Source: Acholoe squamosa
Lineage: Eukaryota > Annelida > Polychaeta > Phyllodocida > Polynoidae
Direction of reading: 5' to 3'
DNA length: 64,000 bases
Assembly (NCBI GenBank): GCA_949317995.1
Contig: OX439036.1
Span: 85,256,420 to 85,320,419, forward strand
Below, one piece after another: positions 46,554 to 57,979 of the stretch. A program made the translations under genes and the position numbers. Under the pieces are notes generated by a model that did no database searches, was not told where the DNA came from, and worked only from the letters and a program-made list of their open reading frames with translations. Numbering within the stretch: the first letter of the stretch is position 1; every line of letters begins with the position of its first letter.

Positions 46554-47726
46554 CCACATTTTTCATGCCCCTCTTGGATCTATAATTATGGCGCGCAGGT
46601 TTTTTTCTACTAATGATAATAAGTTTTTTGAGCGTCTCCCCCCGCCCTTAAAAGAGGTCAAACGATTTTACCCCCCTCAAACGAACCACCCAGCTATTGA
46701 TAAATAATAACCATTCCCTAATCTATGTAAACATCCTAGTGAAACAAAGGTCTCCCAAGGTGTAAATAACAAGACAAGATAGATGTTTATATCCATATGT
46801 TTATTCATGGGGATATTCTGCATATTTACAGAGGCAGTGGGATGCTTGCTGGGTGATAGAAAATGAATGCATGAGATGATGGGGTCCTCTTGTATCACAA
46901 ATAGGGCATTGTAATGATGACAAAGAACGTGGGACGTACAGTATTGACGTGGGGGTCAAACAAACAACGAGGGAGCTATATATCACAATAAGGACTGGCA
47001 ATCACTCAAGGCCATGGAGTAAACTATCGATGGACCTTGGAAGATAAAGTATACATACATACTATAGCAACACACACTTTTATAGTCATGTATAAAACTA
47101 GGCTGGTATGAAAGGATTGACTGTCTATAGGTCTATTGGTGATATTCTCATTTAATCCGTTTCGGCATTTTTTTCAGCAATGACACGGAAATCAAATATG
47201 TCGGTGTGGTTCCTGTTCCGTCAGTCCGGCCCTCTGTACAAGATAGCGATTTTACGAGGGACGTCTATACCCAGCTGGGCCCCGTGGCCTGTGGACCGGG
47301 GAGTGTTTTTGGAAGCTGATGCATCATATATGTCCTGTTTTACACGTTCCTGTCCTCCCAGGGGGACTGGAGCTCATATATTAGTGGTACGGTACATGAC
47401 AAATAACACAACAGGTACCGGGATAACCCACAAACACGTCACTGTGTCCGGCCCAGGGCCCATCCCCACACTTATATATAAATACGCACTCATACTGCAT
47501 AGGCTTTCCTAAGAAATTAACTTATCGATGTCCAATATTGATTTCTAACATCCAGGTAACATCATTTTGGGTACCGCTATCGCGTATGTCATTTCTGATA
47601 AACAAGTATGTGTTCTCCATGAGCACTCACTGGTCCTTGTCCCTTTAACACCTCTCTAATGGTTTCAGTAAAAAGTTAGCGATTATGCCTACCGGTATTG
47701 GATTTTATTTGCTTGAGTGCAGCAGA

Positions 47727-47796
<70 letters not shown>

Positions 47797-48540
47797 CCAT
47801 AAGGAATCCTATTTTATAAAATGACATCACACAGAAGGATTCATGCTATAGACCTACTCCTGGAATGGTGGCTCACTAGAGAGGCCCATGTATTGTGTCC
47901 TATGGGAAAGCACCTCCGCTTCATTGTGAGAGCGGGAACATCTCTGATGAGAGAACATTATGTATGAAAAAATATTTATAAATTGTTACTCCTATGCAGG
48001 ACTGTTATGCCTCCGCACTGGGCCTAGTTAACTCGGATGGATTCTCCACCCCAACCGATTTGCCCAAATGACATTGTAGGCCGTTGAAATACTAATTTCC
48101 TCATACTACGATGTTAGGTCCATTGTCATTGTGGTAGGCCTATGTTGAAACTGGAAGTTGGCCTTACATGGGAAGAGCCTGGATTTCAACTTTAATATAA
48201 CGGTGGGAGGAAATAATCCGAGAGCCCCCATACAAGCCCCACTGAGAGGGCCCTTCAAAGAAGGAAATCCTCCATTCACCTTGGACAAAGGTTGTAGGGG
48301 AGATACTTGCATATCAAACAACAGTCGAATCAATTTTTGTAAACCTCTCAGCATATGCCCTATTGAATAAATGCACCAGTATCTGTCAAAGAGGCTCACG
48401 ATATTTGTTGGTAAGCCTGGATCCGATAACTGTTTATTCCATGTTACATGTAGGCCTACGATGATAAATACTTGGGAGGCCCCAAGTGCATTAATCAGAG
48501 GTTTCCTCTCCATCTCGTTTTACAATGAACAATATAGTCA
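46554..48540. other. intergenic, no gene recognised
   Basis: Short frames only (including 47180-47512), none with domain character. Contains the (TA)n tract at 47729-47793. Confidence 0.4.
47729..47793. repeat. (TA)n microsatellite
   Basis: Uninterrupted AT dinucleotide repeat, about 32 units. Confidence 0.98.
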
Positions 48541-48551
48541 TGTCTGCACTA

Positions 48552-48557
48552 TTTATT
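48552..48557 (-). promoter_or_regulatory. polyadenylation signal of the minus-strand membrane protein gene
   Basis: AATAAA on the minus strand, about 84 bases past the stop codon at 48641, within A-rich DNA. Spacing and strand fit a short 3' UTR. Confidence 0.6.
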
Positions 48558-48640
48558 TTTCTCCATTGGATGCTACTGGAAAGCAGTTCTTTCTTTTTCT
48601 TAAATGTAATTCCACTATACACATTTTGGGTAACATGATT

Positions 48641-49136
48641 TTAGCTGATCTCTCCGCGATAGCTAGGAAGAGTGTCACCGTCCCGCCGGACGAACTTGGG
48701 ACTCTCATAGACGTGCACTTCCTGTGGACGGAAGGACGTCAGAGCCGCCAGCTTCGCCCCGACGCCGCCAGAGGGCGCGGGTGGCTTTGGTGGCGCCCCC
48801 TGGTTGAGGTCGGTGGAAACAAGGTTTTGAAAGTTGCGCGCCTGGGTTGGTGGTGGCGGCGGGGGGTCGGCACGCTCGCGCTCTCCTGGAGGCGGGGGTG
48901 GGGGAGGGTGCTGCTGCAGTTGCTGTCCTGCTGAAGAGTAGGAAGGTGGCCTTGACTTCCAGACAGCTCCATAGTTGCCATCACCGTTGAGATTGACAAG
49001 CTCTACCTGGTCCACTAGTCCAGCGGCAGAGTTCCGCTTACAATAAGGAGTGGTGTATTCATCTCTGTCACCCTCGTCCTCACTCTCCTGGGGTGATGTA
49101 GCATACTGACCACGACGCGTCAGGCAACGATTCCTC
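48641..49136 (-). CDS. single-pass membrane protein, last exon (proline-rich cytoplasmic tail)
   Basis: 164 residues after an acceptor TATATTTTCAG|GAGG at 49137. Its first base completes an Arg codon begun by the upstream exon (54118), giving CLKRRNRCLTRRG, a basic stop-transfer stretch just inside the membrane. An acidic SPQESEDEGDRDEYTTPY segment follows, with possible Tyr phosphorylation context. Next come NLNGDGNYGAVWKSRPPSYS, two proline runs (PPPPPPP and PPPPPP), PPKPPAPSGG, and an end KFVRRDGDTLPSYRGEIS. The opposite strand has an open frame but no features. The composition is typical of an adhesion- or signalling-receptor tail binding SH3/WW/EVH1 domains (inference). I do not recognise the family. 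Confidence 0.78.
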
Positions 49137-49319
49137 CTGAAAATATAAGATATCACTTTAGGACTTTTTGATTAAAAAACCCAGAAGGGCAACACATGTA
49201 CTGGATCATTGCTATAAATCTAAAGACCTAAGAGTGCATGTAAACAAGTAAGAGGTGTTCCAACTGGTGTATGCATAGACTAAATACGTCAGCACAGGAA
49301 AGGGAAATCGCATCAGAAA

Positions 49320-51300
49320 GAGAAGAAATAGTGTCACTGTGACTCCAAATTGGGAGTCAGCTGCTATCCCCTTTGTGACTCCTTACAAATAGGGAGTCAA
49401 TACTTGACTCCTTTGGAATACTCAATCAAGCTTATTGGACTCTCGATCCACTGTGACTCCTTTATAAAGTGGAGTCAGGATTGGTTGACTTTTATATTTA
49501 AAGAGCAAACCATGGTCGATGGGTTATTTTCTTTTTGGGTTCCAAAATAATGCACCATGTCCCAAGATGATGAGATGTATCTCTTTGCTTTACCCCAGCC
49601 ATAAACATATTATATTATATAAGCTAACACTTTGAGTACTACAGCTTTTGTTAGGCTATTTCATAGAGTTGAGCAAACCATCTTAACTCTTCTTCTACCA
49701 GATTCTACATAAAGATAAGTCTACCAAAACCAAATAATTTTAGACCTTATTTGGGTGAGAAATTTGTGAATAGAATGTGACGTGAGCTTTCAAAAACTGA
49801 AAGAATTGTCTTGATATTCCAACTATAAGTGATTTTATGACACAATAACCTATTCTAACCTTTGAAAATCAGGCTACCTATATTAACCTATTTAGGCCTT
49901 ATTTGAAGAGATATGGCATGATTTGTATGCCTGACAGATGAATATTTTTGAAATATTATCAATTTTCAAATTTAAATAGTTCAGTTGAAAATATACTTAT
50001 CTAAATGAAATAAATTGCATGGATTAGATACTTTTCAAGATTTATCAGATATATCATTGGACAAATATTTAGAGAAACATTCTTTCCTGTTGTCATGGCA
50101 ACCAAAATAAACAAATGATGCAATATCTACTTATTTTGTTGCCATGGCAACCAAAATTGTACCCATAATGCATCAGAATATGATCCTGATTTTGTTACCA
50201 ATATTTTCGTCATGAAAAATTGGTCAAAATCACTAATTACTCCAAAATTGATGATATTTTTCATTTTCTTCTTATTTTCCCCCTAAATATTGCTCTCATC
50301 ATATCAGAAATAAAGTAAAACCCATCAAAATTCACATCACCATCATTCAAAGGGAAATCTGTATTCAGACCTGTGCTTTGGTATATCATGAGTAAATAAA
50401 CCAAAGAGCACAGCCCAAAAAAATCGTGGGATTCTAGCAAGTTTATAGGAAGTTACAGGGGCTCAAAAATCGGCGAAAATCGGCCAAAAAACGGCGAGTA
50501 ACTCGCAAAAATGCGTGTCCGGTAAAGCAGCACAAACTTGCAAAAATGCGTGATTGGTAGAAGAAGAGTTAAAATAGTTCCCTTGTGAACAATTGCTTGT
50601 TTTTGTAATTACAAACTGTATTGTCAGGCCCTCTGGCAAAACTAATGGCATGGTAAGCATTAGCCACCTGTGTTAGAGTTAACACTGAGTTTTTGACTAT
50701 ACGGTCAAAAATCATAGAAGGTTTGCACATGAAGAATTTGGAGGTATTCCAGCCCCTACTCTTCGAATTTTAGTTTCCCCCTCTATTTCTTTGGCTCAAA
50801 GTGTCAGGCTGGATGAGATCTTCATGTTGTCTGGACGAAATTGTGTCTAGGAGAAAGACACTTGAGTTACAAGCCATGTTGAGGGCTTAATTTCCTACAG
50901 AAACAATCTTCATACCTCCAGGAAAATCTCAGGTCCAGACTATTTTGACCTGTAGATTAAGAAAATTATGTTATGATTTATGTCAGATGTGTCCTTGCTA
51001 TTGTAAAAGAAGCATACTTATAAGAATTCTTTTTCTATGCACATGTCTGGGCGAACGACATGTAAGGCCCCAAATGCACACTTTCTATGATTTGTGACCA
51101 TACATAGAGTCTGACTTCCAATAGGGAGTCTGCTAGGCTGGCTCCCCTCCTACAGGATGGGCTGCAGTGCCCCCTAAAGAGTAAAGGAAGAGAGTCATGT
51201 CACTTTGAACTCCTGTGAGACAAGAGTCATTATAGAGTCCAGGTCTCCTGACTCCTGTTTTGACCCAATTTCTATTGGGTTGACTCCACGTCCTCTTTCT
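49320..51300. repeat. repeat region bounded by GACTCC...GGAGTC hairpins
   Basis: The left end has three hairpin-like units: GTGACTCCAAATTGGGAGTC, GTGACTCC...GGGAGTCAA and GTGACTCC...GGAGTCAGG (49335-49480). The right end has GACTTCCAATAGGGAGTC, CCTGACTCC and CCCAATTTCTATTGGGTTGA followed by CTCC (51110-51290). The interior is AT-rich, with CATGGCAACCAAAAT near 50095 and 50143. It is probably one non-autonomous element of about 2 kb; exact ends are not resolved. Confidence 0.5.
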
Positions 51301-52015
51301 GTAGTTGTCGGCATGATCTTCTGATTAACAAGAGTGAAATAAACAAATCTGCTAAATGGTTAATTATGCCTAACAAAGGATCTAAATATTTACAGCTTTA
51401 TGGATCCACATTAGTCTGACTGAAACTTGAGTTACTGAAACTTGAGAGACATTGAGTTCATTTGTAGTCCATTATACAGATATAGTCCATTGACTGTGTC
51501 TACAATAGTCCATAAACCTATCGCTGCTCCTTTCCCAATAATGCCTTTGAAACTTGATTTCTCACTTTGTGCACAAAAGAAACTTTTCCCTCCTTCAAAA
51601 CTACTCCAACCCATACATTTTTGCCTACATTCAGATCTTATACATTATCTTAACTTAATACTTACTATATTTATCTACTTAAGAATAAGGGACTTTCTCT
51701 AGCTCAGGGTGTCAGAGTGTATGTAGAAAGCTGGCTCCTGTCCAAGTCAATGGCTGGGTAGGAAGGTCAAACATCAGATGCCCATGTTTTATTGGCAGCC
51801 CTGCGTGTTATACCACATGTATGAGGAGGACGTTTGGAAGAGAGAACTCTTAATAAATCCTCAAAAGGGATCCACCTCTGCGTACTGGTTACTTTCTTCT
51901 ATAAGGCAGACGTCAACGCATGATATCTATACATGTATCTGTTTTCCATACTACGTATCTCAAGTAGTCAAGCATCAGTTATAGCTTCATGGACTAGGAA
52001 CTCATATCTTATATG

Positions 52016-52023
52016 TATGTATG

Positions 52024-52113
<90 letters not shown>
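52016..52113. repeat. (TA)n microsatellite
   Basis: GTAT repeats running into about 43 TA units. It underlies a frame of repeated Ile-Tyr that is not a gene. Confidence 0.98.
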
Positions 52114-52117
<4 letters not shown>

Positions 52118-52613
52118 CTTAAGAATTATGGCTAATGTCATTCTTAAAATTACTCATTTTATATCCATTCTGCCATCTGTTTATTTTTCTGAGAATTCTA
52201 TTTCACATTGATGATCTCACGCTGATGGAGAGTTCAGTGTTTCTTTCTCGTCATAAAGACACTGAACCTTCCTCTTTGGTGATTCAGACTTTTGTCCCTG
52301 ATTCTCTGCTAAATATTATTGATTTAAAACAGGAATTTCAGAGGAATTTAATTCAAGCCTGTGTAAGATGTATTTGGTGAATATATCCTGAACGGTGTGG
52401 ACAATATGATCGTTGTAGCTATCTTATACTATGATGTGTCACCCACTGTCAACATTCATAATAATTCCCATGTTTTCTAACTGTTGAGCATGTGTTTTGT
52501 TTTAAATGCAAGCCGCCTGACCTGTTTCCTGGCATGAAGCACGGCGTGAACTAACCCGATGTTGACACGAAACGTTCCTTGTGGACACAAACAGTCCTCT
52601 AAATAAACCAGTC

Positions 52614-52943
52614 TAAGGGAGTGATCATTTTTTAACAACGGGGGGGGGGGGGGCGGTGGGTTTGACGGGGGGGTCAGAATTTTTTCAACCCCTTGACCGG
52701 GGGGGGTCAGAATTTTTTCAGTACCTCTGATGGGGGGGGTCAAAATAATTTCACCTGTTTTCAGTGGAAAACCCCGCGCGTTACTATAGGCTAAAAGGGG
52801 ACGTTCGCGCGCGATTTTTGTCCCTTATGGGGGGGGTCGAAAAAATTTTACCCCCTCGAGGGGGGGTCTTGAAAATTTTTTCACGCGGCCGCGCGCAAAC
52901 CCACCAGCCCCCCCCCTGTTGTTAAAAAATGATCACTCCCTAA
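52614..52943. mobile_element. Harbinger-type MITE with G-runs (family G), copy 3
   Basis: TAA|GGGAGTGATCATTTTTTAAC at the left and AAAAAATGATCACTCCC|TAA at the right. The TIRs are perfect for at least 20 bases, with a TAA target duplication. This is the best-preserved copy. The interior repeats GGGGGGGTCAGAATTTTTT three times and carries C-runs opposite, giving strong G-quadruplex potential. Confidence 0.9.
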
Positions 52944-54117
52944 CGGAGAACGAAGTCCAGCCAAAGGCGACGTGCTCTCTATACTAGCCTCATAGTAAAC
53001 CCAATAGTATGCACCACTGTCCAGTTTAAACAACCCTTAAGATGGACTTTCTAGTATTAAAGAAACTGAAAAACACATTTTTGTGTATATACTCTGACAA
53101 ATGATTTTGAACCTAAACACCTAGATATCTAAACACTTGAGCTAAGCACAAACATGTTTAGGAACCTTATGTGTTTACAAAGACGTTGCAAGAATATGTT
53201 TAGAATTGTGTTTAGGATCTAAACACCATATCTTTGCAGTGATATTGCTCCTCTGCTGCACCCGCCCCCCCCCAGGTTACTCCAGCACATCCACAAACTA
53301 TCCCAATGGTATTCATTTGAACATGTAATTACGTCTCGGTCTGGTAGCCACGGGAAGTATGCAGGAACAAGTGGATCTTTCTTCCTAATATGAGGCCCCA
53401 CAAAACCATTTATAGTTGTTTGGCTGTTTGGGCATATCCTTTATTCATTTATCTCTTTTTTTCAGTTAGTGCCTGGGCATTCAAGAGGCATGTTCGCATA
53501 CAGATGATTTAAGCAGATGACGAAATACTGTACTAATGTAACGAGAGTAACCATAATTATGTTGCACGGATTATATCTGGGAAAAATATCCTCAAACTAT
53601 TTACACAAAGAAGAAGTGAGAATCATCAGTTAAGTCTATTCATACAATTAAAAAGATTATGAAAATGGGTTGGTGAAACTATTCTGTTTTACCAACACAC
53701 TATTTTTTTTAATCACTTTAGACGTTAGCTTATGATTAGGTCAATAAACAGTGTCCTAATTACAGTAATCAATCAAACCGCCCTAATCACGGCCACCCCT
53801 GCAATAACAACTCCCAATTATATATGTATCAGCAATAATTTAAGATAGCAAATATCATCCCAATTATTGCATCCAGTGATTATGCACATTGATAGCAAGA
53901 ACATATTCAAGCGAATCGTAATACATATAATTCTCACAAATTCTTAGACGATGTGATGGCACAGAATTTTTTCTTATCAAAAAATACAAAATTGTGTACA
54001 TTGTAATTTGATTTCTGCGCTGGATGTAAGAGATCAAAGAAATAAACAAATATTGAGGGGAAAACAAAATGTCTGATTACTTACTTGTCAAATTATTATT
54101 TTATCTTTCTAACCTAC

Positions 54118-54205
54118 CTTTTGAGACAGAAGAGCACACTGGTCAGCATGATAACTCCAATGACCAGTCCCAGAGCCACTCCCATGGCCGTGACAATAAG
54201 GATAC
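54118..54205 (-). CDS. single-pass membrane protein, transmembrane exon
   Basis: 88 bp reading GILIVTAMGVALGLVIGV then IMLTSVLFCLK, a 25-residue hydrophobic helix with small-residue (Gly/Ala) spacing. The donor AAAAG|GTAGGT is strong. The acceptor (CGTCAG) has a weak pyrimidine tract. Phase 2 at the donor matches the tail exon at 49136. The ectodomain exons should lie at higher coordinates but none was recognised before 64000, so the start of the gene may be outside the window. Confidence 0.75.
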
Positions 54206-55710
54206 CTGACGTCATGAGATAGTATCACACACCAAGGATACACCAGGTCATATAGGTGACATATGGAAAGAAGAGAGAGAACATTCTATGAATTTTCACA
54301 TAAAGGTTATTTTTCATGCTTTATTTAGGAGGGAGATTATATTGATATTTCCTTTATGCATAATAACTATTATTGGCAAAAATGGCCGAATTCATCCATC
54401 ATGTTTATGATCGTCCCATCAGCAGTTTAAATGATGTCAGACATGCCACCCACATTTACCACATAGAAGTTATCCATGGAAGTTGTCCCTATAATGGGAC
54501 ATCCTGAGGTGGTTTGTCCTAACAGCCAGAGGAGATGGAACGTATGATTCACAATTACAATAAAAATTAACTAGATCTCACAAGGCAGGGTCCTTTCTGA
54601 ACCAATCTCTGATCCTATTATATTCTCAGAGTTTCCTCCCGACCCTATGATACAAATGTCAATACATTTGGGGCAAGTGTATTACCTCATATACAACGTG
54701 TTATCACCTCATATTATAAGGAAACTATAATGTAGAAATGGCGGTGAGAGAAGCAATGTGCCAGTGGGTGGTAGGCATATGAAAGGATTCTCAGTAAAGA
54801 ACAATAGTTATTATGGTGAGAAATAATGATCTTGAGGCAGATAAGGAAGTGTTGCCTGGGACCCTGGGTCACTTAATTTTCTTGCTTAAATAGGTCCCTG
54901 GCAAGCCTTAAATCGTTTCTTTTCCCATTTTGTGTCTGAGACAACATTCCTCTAAAATTGGTTCTTATTTGCATGAGAAAAAATGTACTTCTTAGATAAA
55001 TAGGACCAAACTAGCAATTTCAAAATTTAGATTGAATTGTACGATACATACGACACATAGCCACCCATTTTGACTCTAATATATCAAAGGTATTAGTCAT
55101 TCTAGAGGAGAGGATTGGGATTGGGGATTCTTTTATTTGGGGGGGGGGGTGGAGGTGCGGCTCGAAAGGGCCTTGGAAGAAAGGTTTGCGTGAAACGTTA
55201 CAAACCCACTTTGACCTCTCTGACTTTGGGAATGTTGGAATGGGGGATTGGGCTTAAACAAGACCATATAACATTATATCATAAAATCGTATTAATTACA
55301 GTAACTTATCATGACGAGATGATCGTATAGCTAGAATGATCCTCAACAACCCGGCTCAACAACCACCATTTAGAAGCCCTCTCATGTCGCTAATGTCTTG
55401 TAAATATACAGGCCACTGCATTCACTCAACATTTAAAACAGTTGCGTGCATGTTTTTACATCTAAATTCACACAAATGTGGTTTCAAATAGAAGACCACC
55501 CTGGTTAGGCAGGTATCTATGACAGACGAACGGTCTGTAGACAGCTGGAGAGACAGGTTGATATGAACCGTTTGAGAGGTACATCTTTGAAACCTTCCAG
55601 TAGGGAAATTAGATGACCTGGATCCCAACCGACGCCATTGTCGGTGATCACTGACCCATGATGAGAACTCCCCCAGCGTCCCTGCCCCAGATGACCCCTA
55701 AAACATGCCA
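54206..55710. other. upstream intron or intergenic DNA, no exon recognised
   Basis: It should contain or precede ectodomain exons of the minus-strand gene, but no frame with splice sites and domain signal was found. There is a G-run at about 55140. Confidence 0.35.
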
Positions 55711-55940
55711 TTACCGTAAGACCTCGTGTATAAGCCGCACTGGGGTTTGAGGTCAGTGGGTAGGATTGGATAAGCTACAAGCCGAGCCCAGTACCTGAAA
55801 AGGTTGCTATTCTTTGCTATATTTTAAATACGTTTAAACTTCTGGTAAACGTAGCACCTGAGTACACGGTGATCTTATAAGCCGAGCCAGGGACATGAAA
55901 TGCTCTTTAAGCTGCGGCTTATACACGGGGGTTTACGTTA
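55711..55940. mobile_element. MITE family D, copy 2
   Basis: TTACCGTAAGACCTCGTGTA then TAAGCCGCAC at the left; GCGGCTTATACACGGGGGTT then TACGTTA at the right. Inverted ends of about 30 bases with several mismatches. Related to 17779-18000, which shares TTACCGTAA and AAGCCGCAC. No ORF. Confidence 0.75.
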
Positions 55941-56252
55941 CGTTTATACTATTAGATCTACACAGGTCTGGGGAATAGAGAGGACTCCTTTATATGTGAG
56001 TAAACGACCAATCCCACGGATGACGCTCTCCCACTCCCTAAATCCACTACTGTGGCTCTCCACCACAACAACCCTCTTGCGCACTAATGTATGAACCTTA
56101 GAGCTGAGGCTTAGTACTTTTTGTTTCTTCTTTTTTTCCCCTTTTCTTCTGAGCCCGAAAAATGAATTCCAACAGTTAGCAGAGCCTTCTGTCCAATGCC
56201 ACCCCCCCCCCATATTAGACGTGGTTGGTGGAATACATACCAATGTGCCAGG

Positions 56253-56435
56253 GGCATCCCTAGCCCACTTAAAAGGGTCTATATCTCCTCTTTCCTATCC
56301 CCTCAGGCTGGTGTGGTGCACATATGCTCGGGCACTGACACATTCCTCTGTGAAATTGTGTAATGTAGTTCTCGCCATGAATATGACATTAGCTGTCGAA
56401 ACGGCGTTAAACAGTTATTACTCACTCACTCCCTT
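56253..56435 (+). mobile_element. SINE-like retroposon, copy 2, with 14-bp target duplication
   Basis: Flanked by ACCAATGTGCCAGG at 56239-56252 and 56436-56449, an exact duplication. The body closely matches 26421-26598 from CCCTAGCCCACTTAAAAGGG to ACTCACTCACTC. One visible difference is a short insertion (GTAGTTCTC against GTTCTC). Two independent insertions with different TSDs show it is a mobile unit. Confidence 0.88.
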
Positions 56436-56449
56436 ACCAATGTGCCAGG

Positions 56450-57969
56450 AGACGGATAAAGGCAGTGAGGGAATGGATATTGGCATGGTTGGGATGGGGG
56501 GGGGGTGGATCCTAGAAAGGGGGCGGGCATTGCGAGACAGCAGAACCTTGAATCAACTGACAACTGGATGATCAGCATCAATAATCTACTTCTTAAAGTA
56601 GACACTGTTTTAAAACAGATCCCCAAGCCAACCTGAAACGGTTTCCTCATCCTTCTGACATCGTTTCTTTCTCGGCCTGTTTTCATGTGTGATTTCAGGT
56701 AGACAAACAAACTCAACACTTCCTTCTCCCTCCTGAAGAGGGCAGCACAGTTGTGCAGTGATGCAATGGCGTGCAGCGACACTGATCCCTCCAATGTTGA
56801 CCCTATGCATTCAGATCCCCCCCTCACCCACCCCTTACTCATCCAGTAAAGTCGACCGTCTGGTTGATGAACTAGAAGACCTTTTTAATCTTCTCTATAA
56901 AACGTTATTTCATACTAAATTCTATTTCGATTTTCTTTCAAATTCAATAGTCTTGAGCAAGTCTGGGAGGAGAAATGAGATGGCCAAGGTGCCGCGAATC
57001 GAAAAATAAATAAACACTTGTAGTAGGGAATCAATTTCCAAAAAAGGCTCTCCAAAATGGTTCTAGAGGTGTTTAAGAGTAATGTTTAATGGATCATTTT
57101 TCTACAACCAGTTTTTGTGTAGATTCCAAAAACCAAACTTGTTAAGCTGGGAAGTGAGTATTAAGGGGTCTACCCCCCCCCCAAACTTAAATTTCTGTCA
57201 GGAAAGATGTCAATCACCATTTATCATTATATATAGTCATATAATACCTTAAATGAAAGGGCTTGGCTTAGGCATTTTAGGAAAATGTCCTCAAGATTGC
57301 CATGGTAATGGTTACCATGAATACCAATGATACAGATCAGAGACTTTTATGTCCAATATATATTAATGGGGGAAACTATCTATACATTTGGTTTTCTCTT
57401 TAACCATCTTTTTTCGTTTTATCCATGATGCATTGATACACCACTAGTGATTGTGTTGAGTATTTGTGGTTTTGTATGATACATAAATGCATGCCTGTAG
57501 ACCTATATAACAGAGCTCCATCAATGTGTCCAGCAATATGGATCAATCACTCTGTTTTTGTCAAGTGACATGTACCCCCCCCCTCCCCATTGATTCACCC
57601 TATTGACTAGTGGTACATTATAACGAGAGGTGACTGTTATACCCCATTGAGCACAGGAATCTGCTGAGAGGATCTTCACAATTTGAGAAATGCACAAAGT
57701 AAGAATTTCCTTTAGATAATAGTGATATACTCTATGATCCTATAGATCAGTCAGAGGTTTAAATGCATATGGGCTGAAGGGTAATTCAGTAAAATTGGGA
57801 CTCTGATGTTGTAAGTGGGACACTGTTGAGAAGTAAGATTAAATCCCTGGGTTGGAACCAGGGCAATTCAGAACTACCCTAATAGCCATGCAGTCTAGCT
57901 TTGTCTTACAGTCTACGCTCACACATTGCCTAAGACATTGCCGAGGTTTACAACTTGGAAACAAATGAG
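56450..57969. other. intergenic, no gene recognised
   Basis: Includes a G-run (about 56495), CATGGTAATGGTTACCATG inverted sequence near 57300 and C-runs. No coding signal. Confidence 0.4.
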
Positions 57970-57979
57970 ATTCTTCTGA

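Larger units (their letters stand above)
49137..54117 (-). other. intron of the membrane protein gene, 4981 bp, phase 2
   Basis: GTAGGT donor at 54117-54112 and TTTTCAG acceptor at 49143-49137 on the minus strand. It contains the GACTCC/GGAGTC repeat region, a (TA)n tract and a Harbinger-type MITE. No other coding signal. Confidence 0.7.

Noticed and set aside
48371..48934. 187-codon plus-strand frame opposite the tail exon
   Set aside because: Its second half is the complement of the proline-rich tail exon; the minus strand has the splice sites, phase match and polyadenylation signal.
51933..52211. Open frame of repeated Ile-Tyr
   Set aside because: It is the translation of the (TA)n microsatellite.
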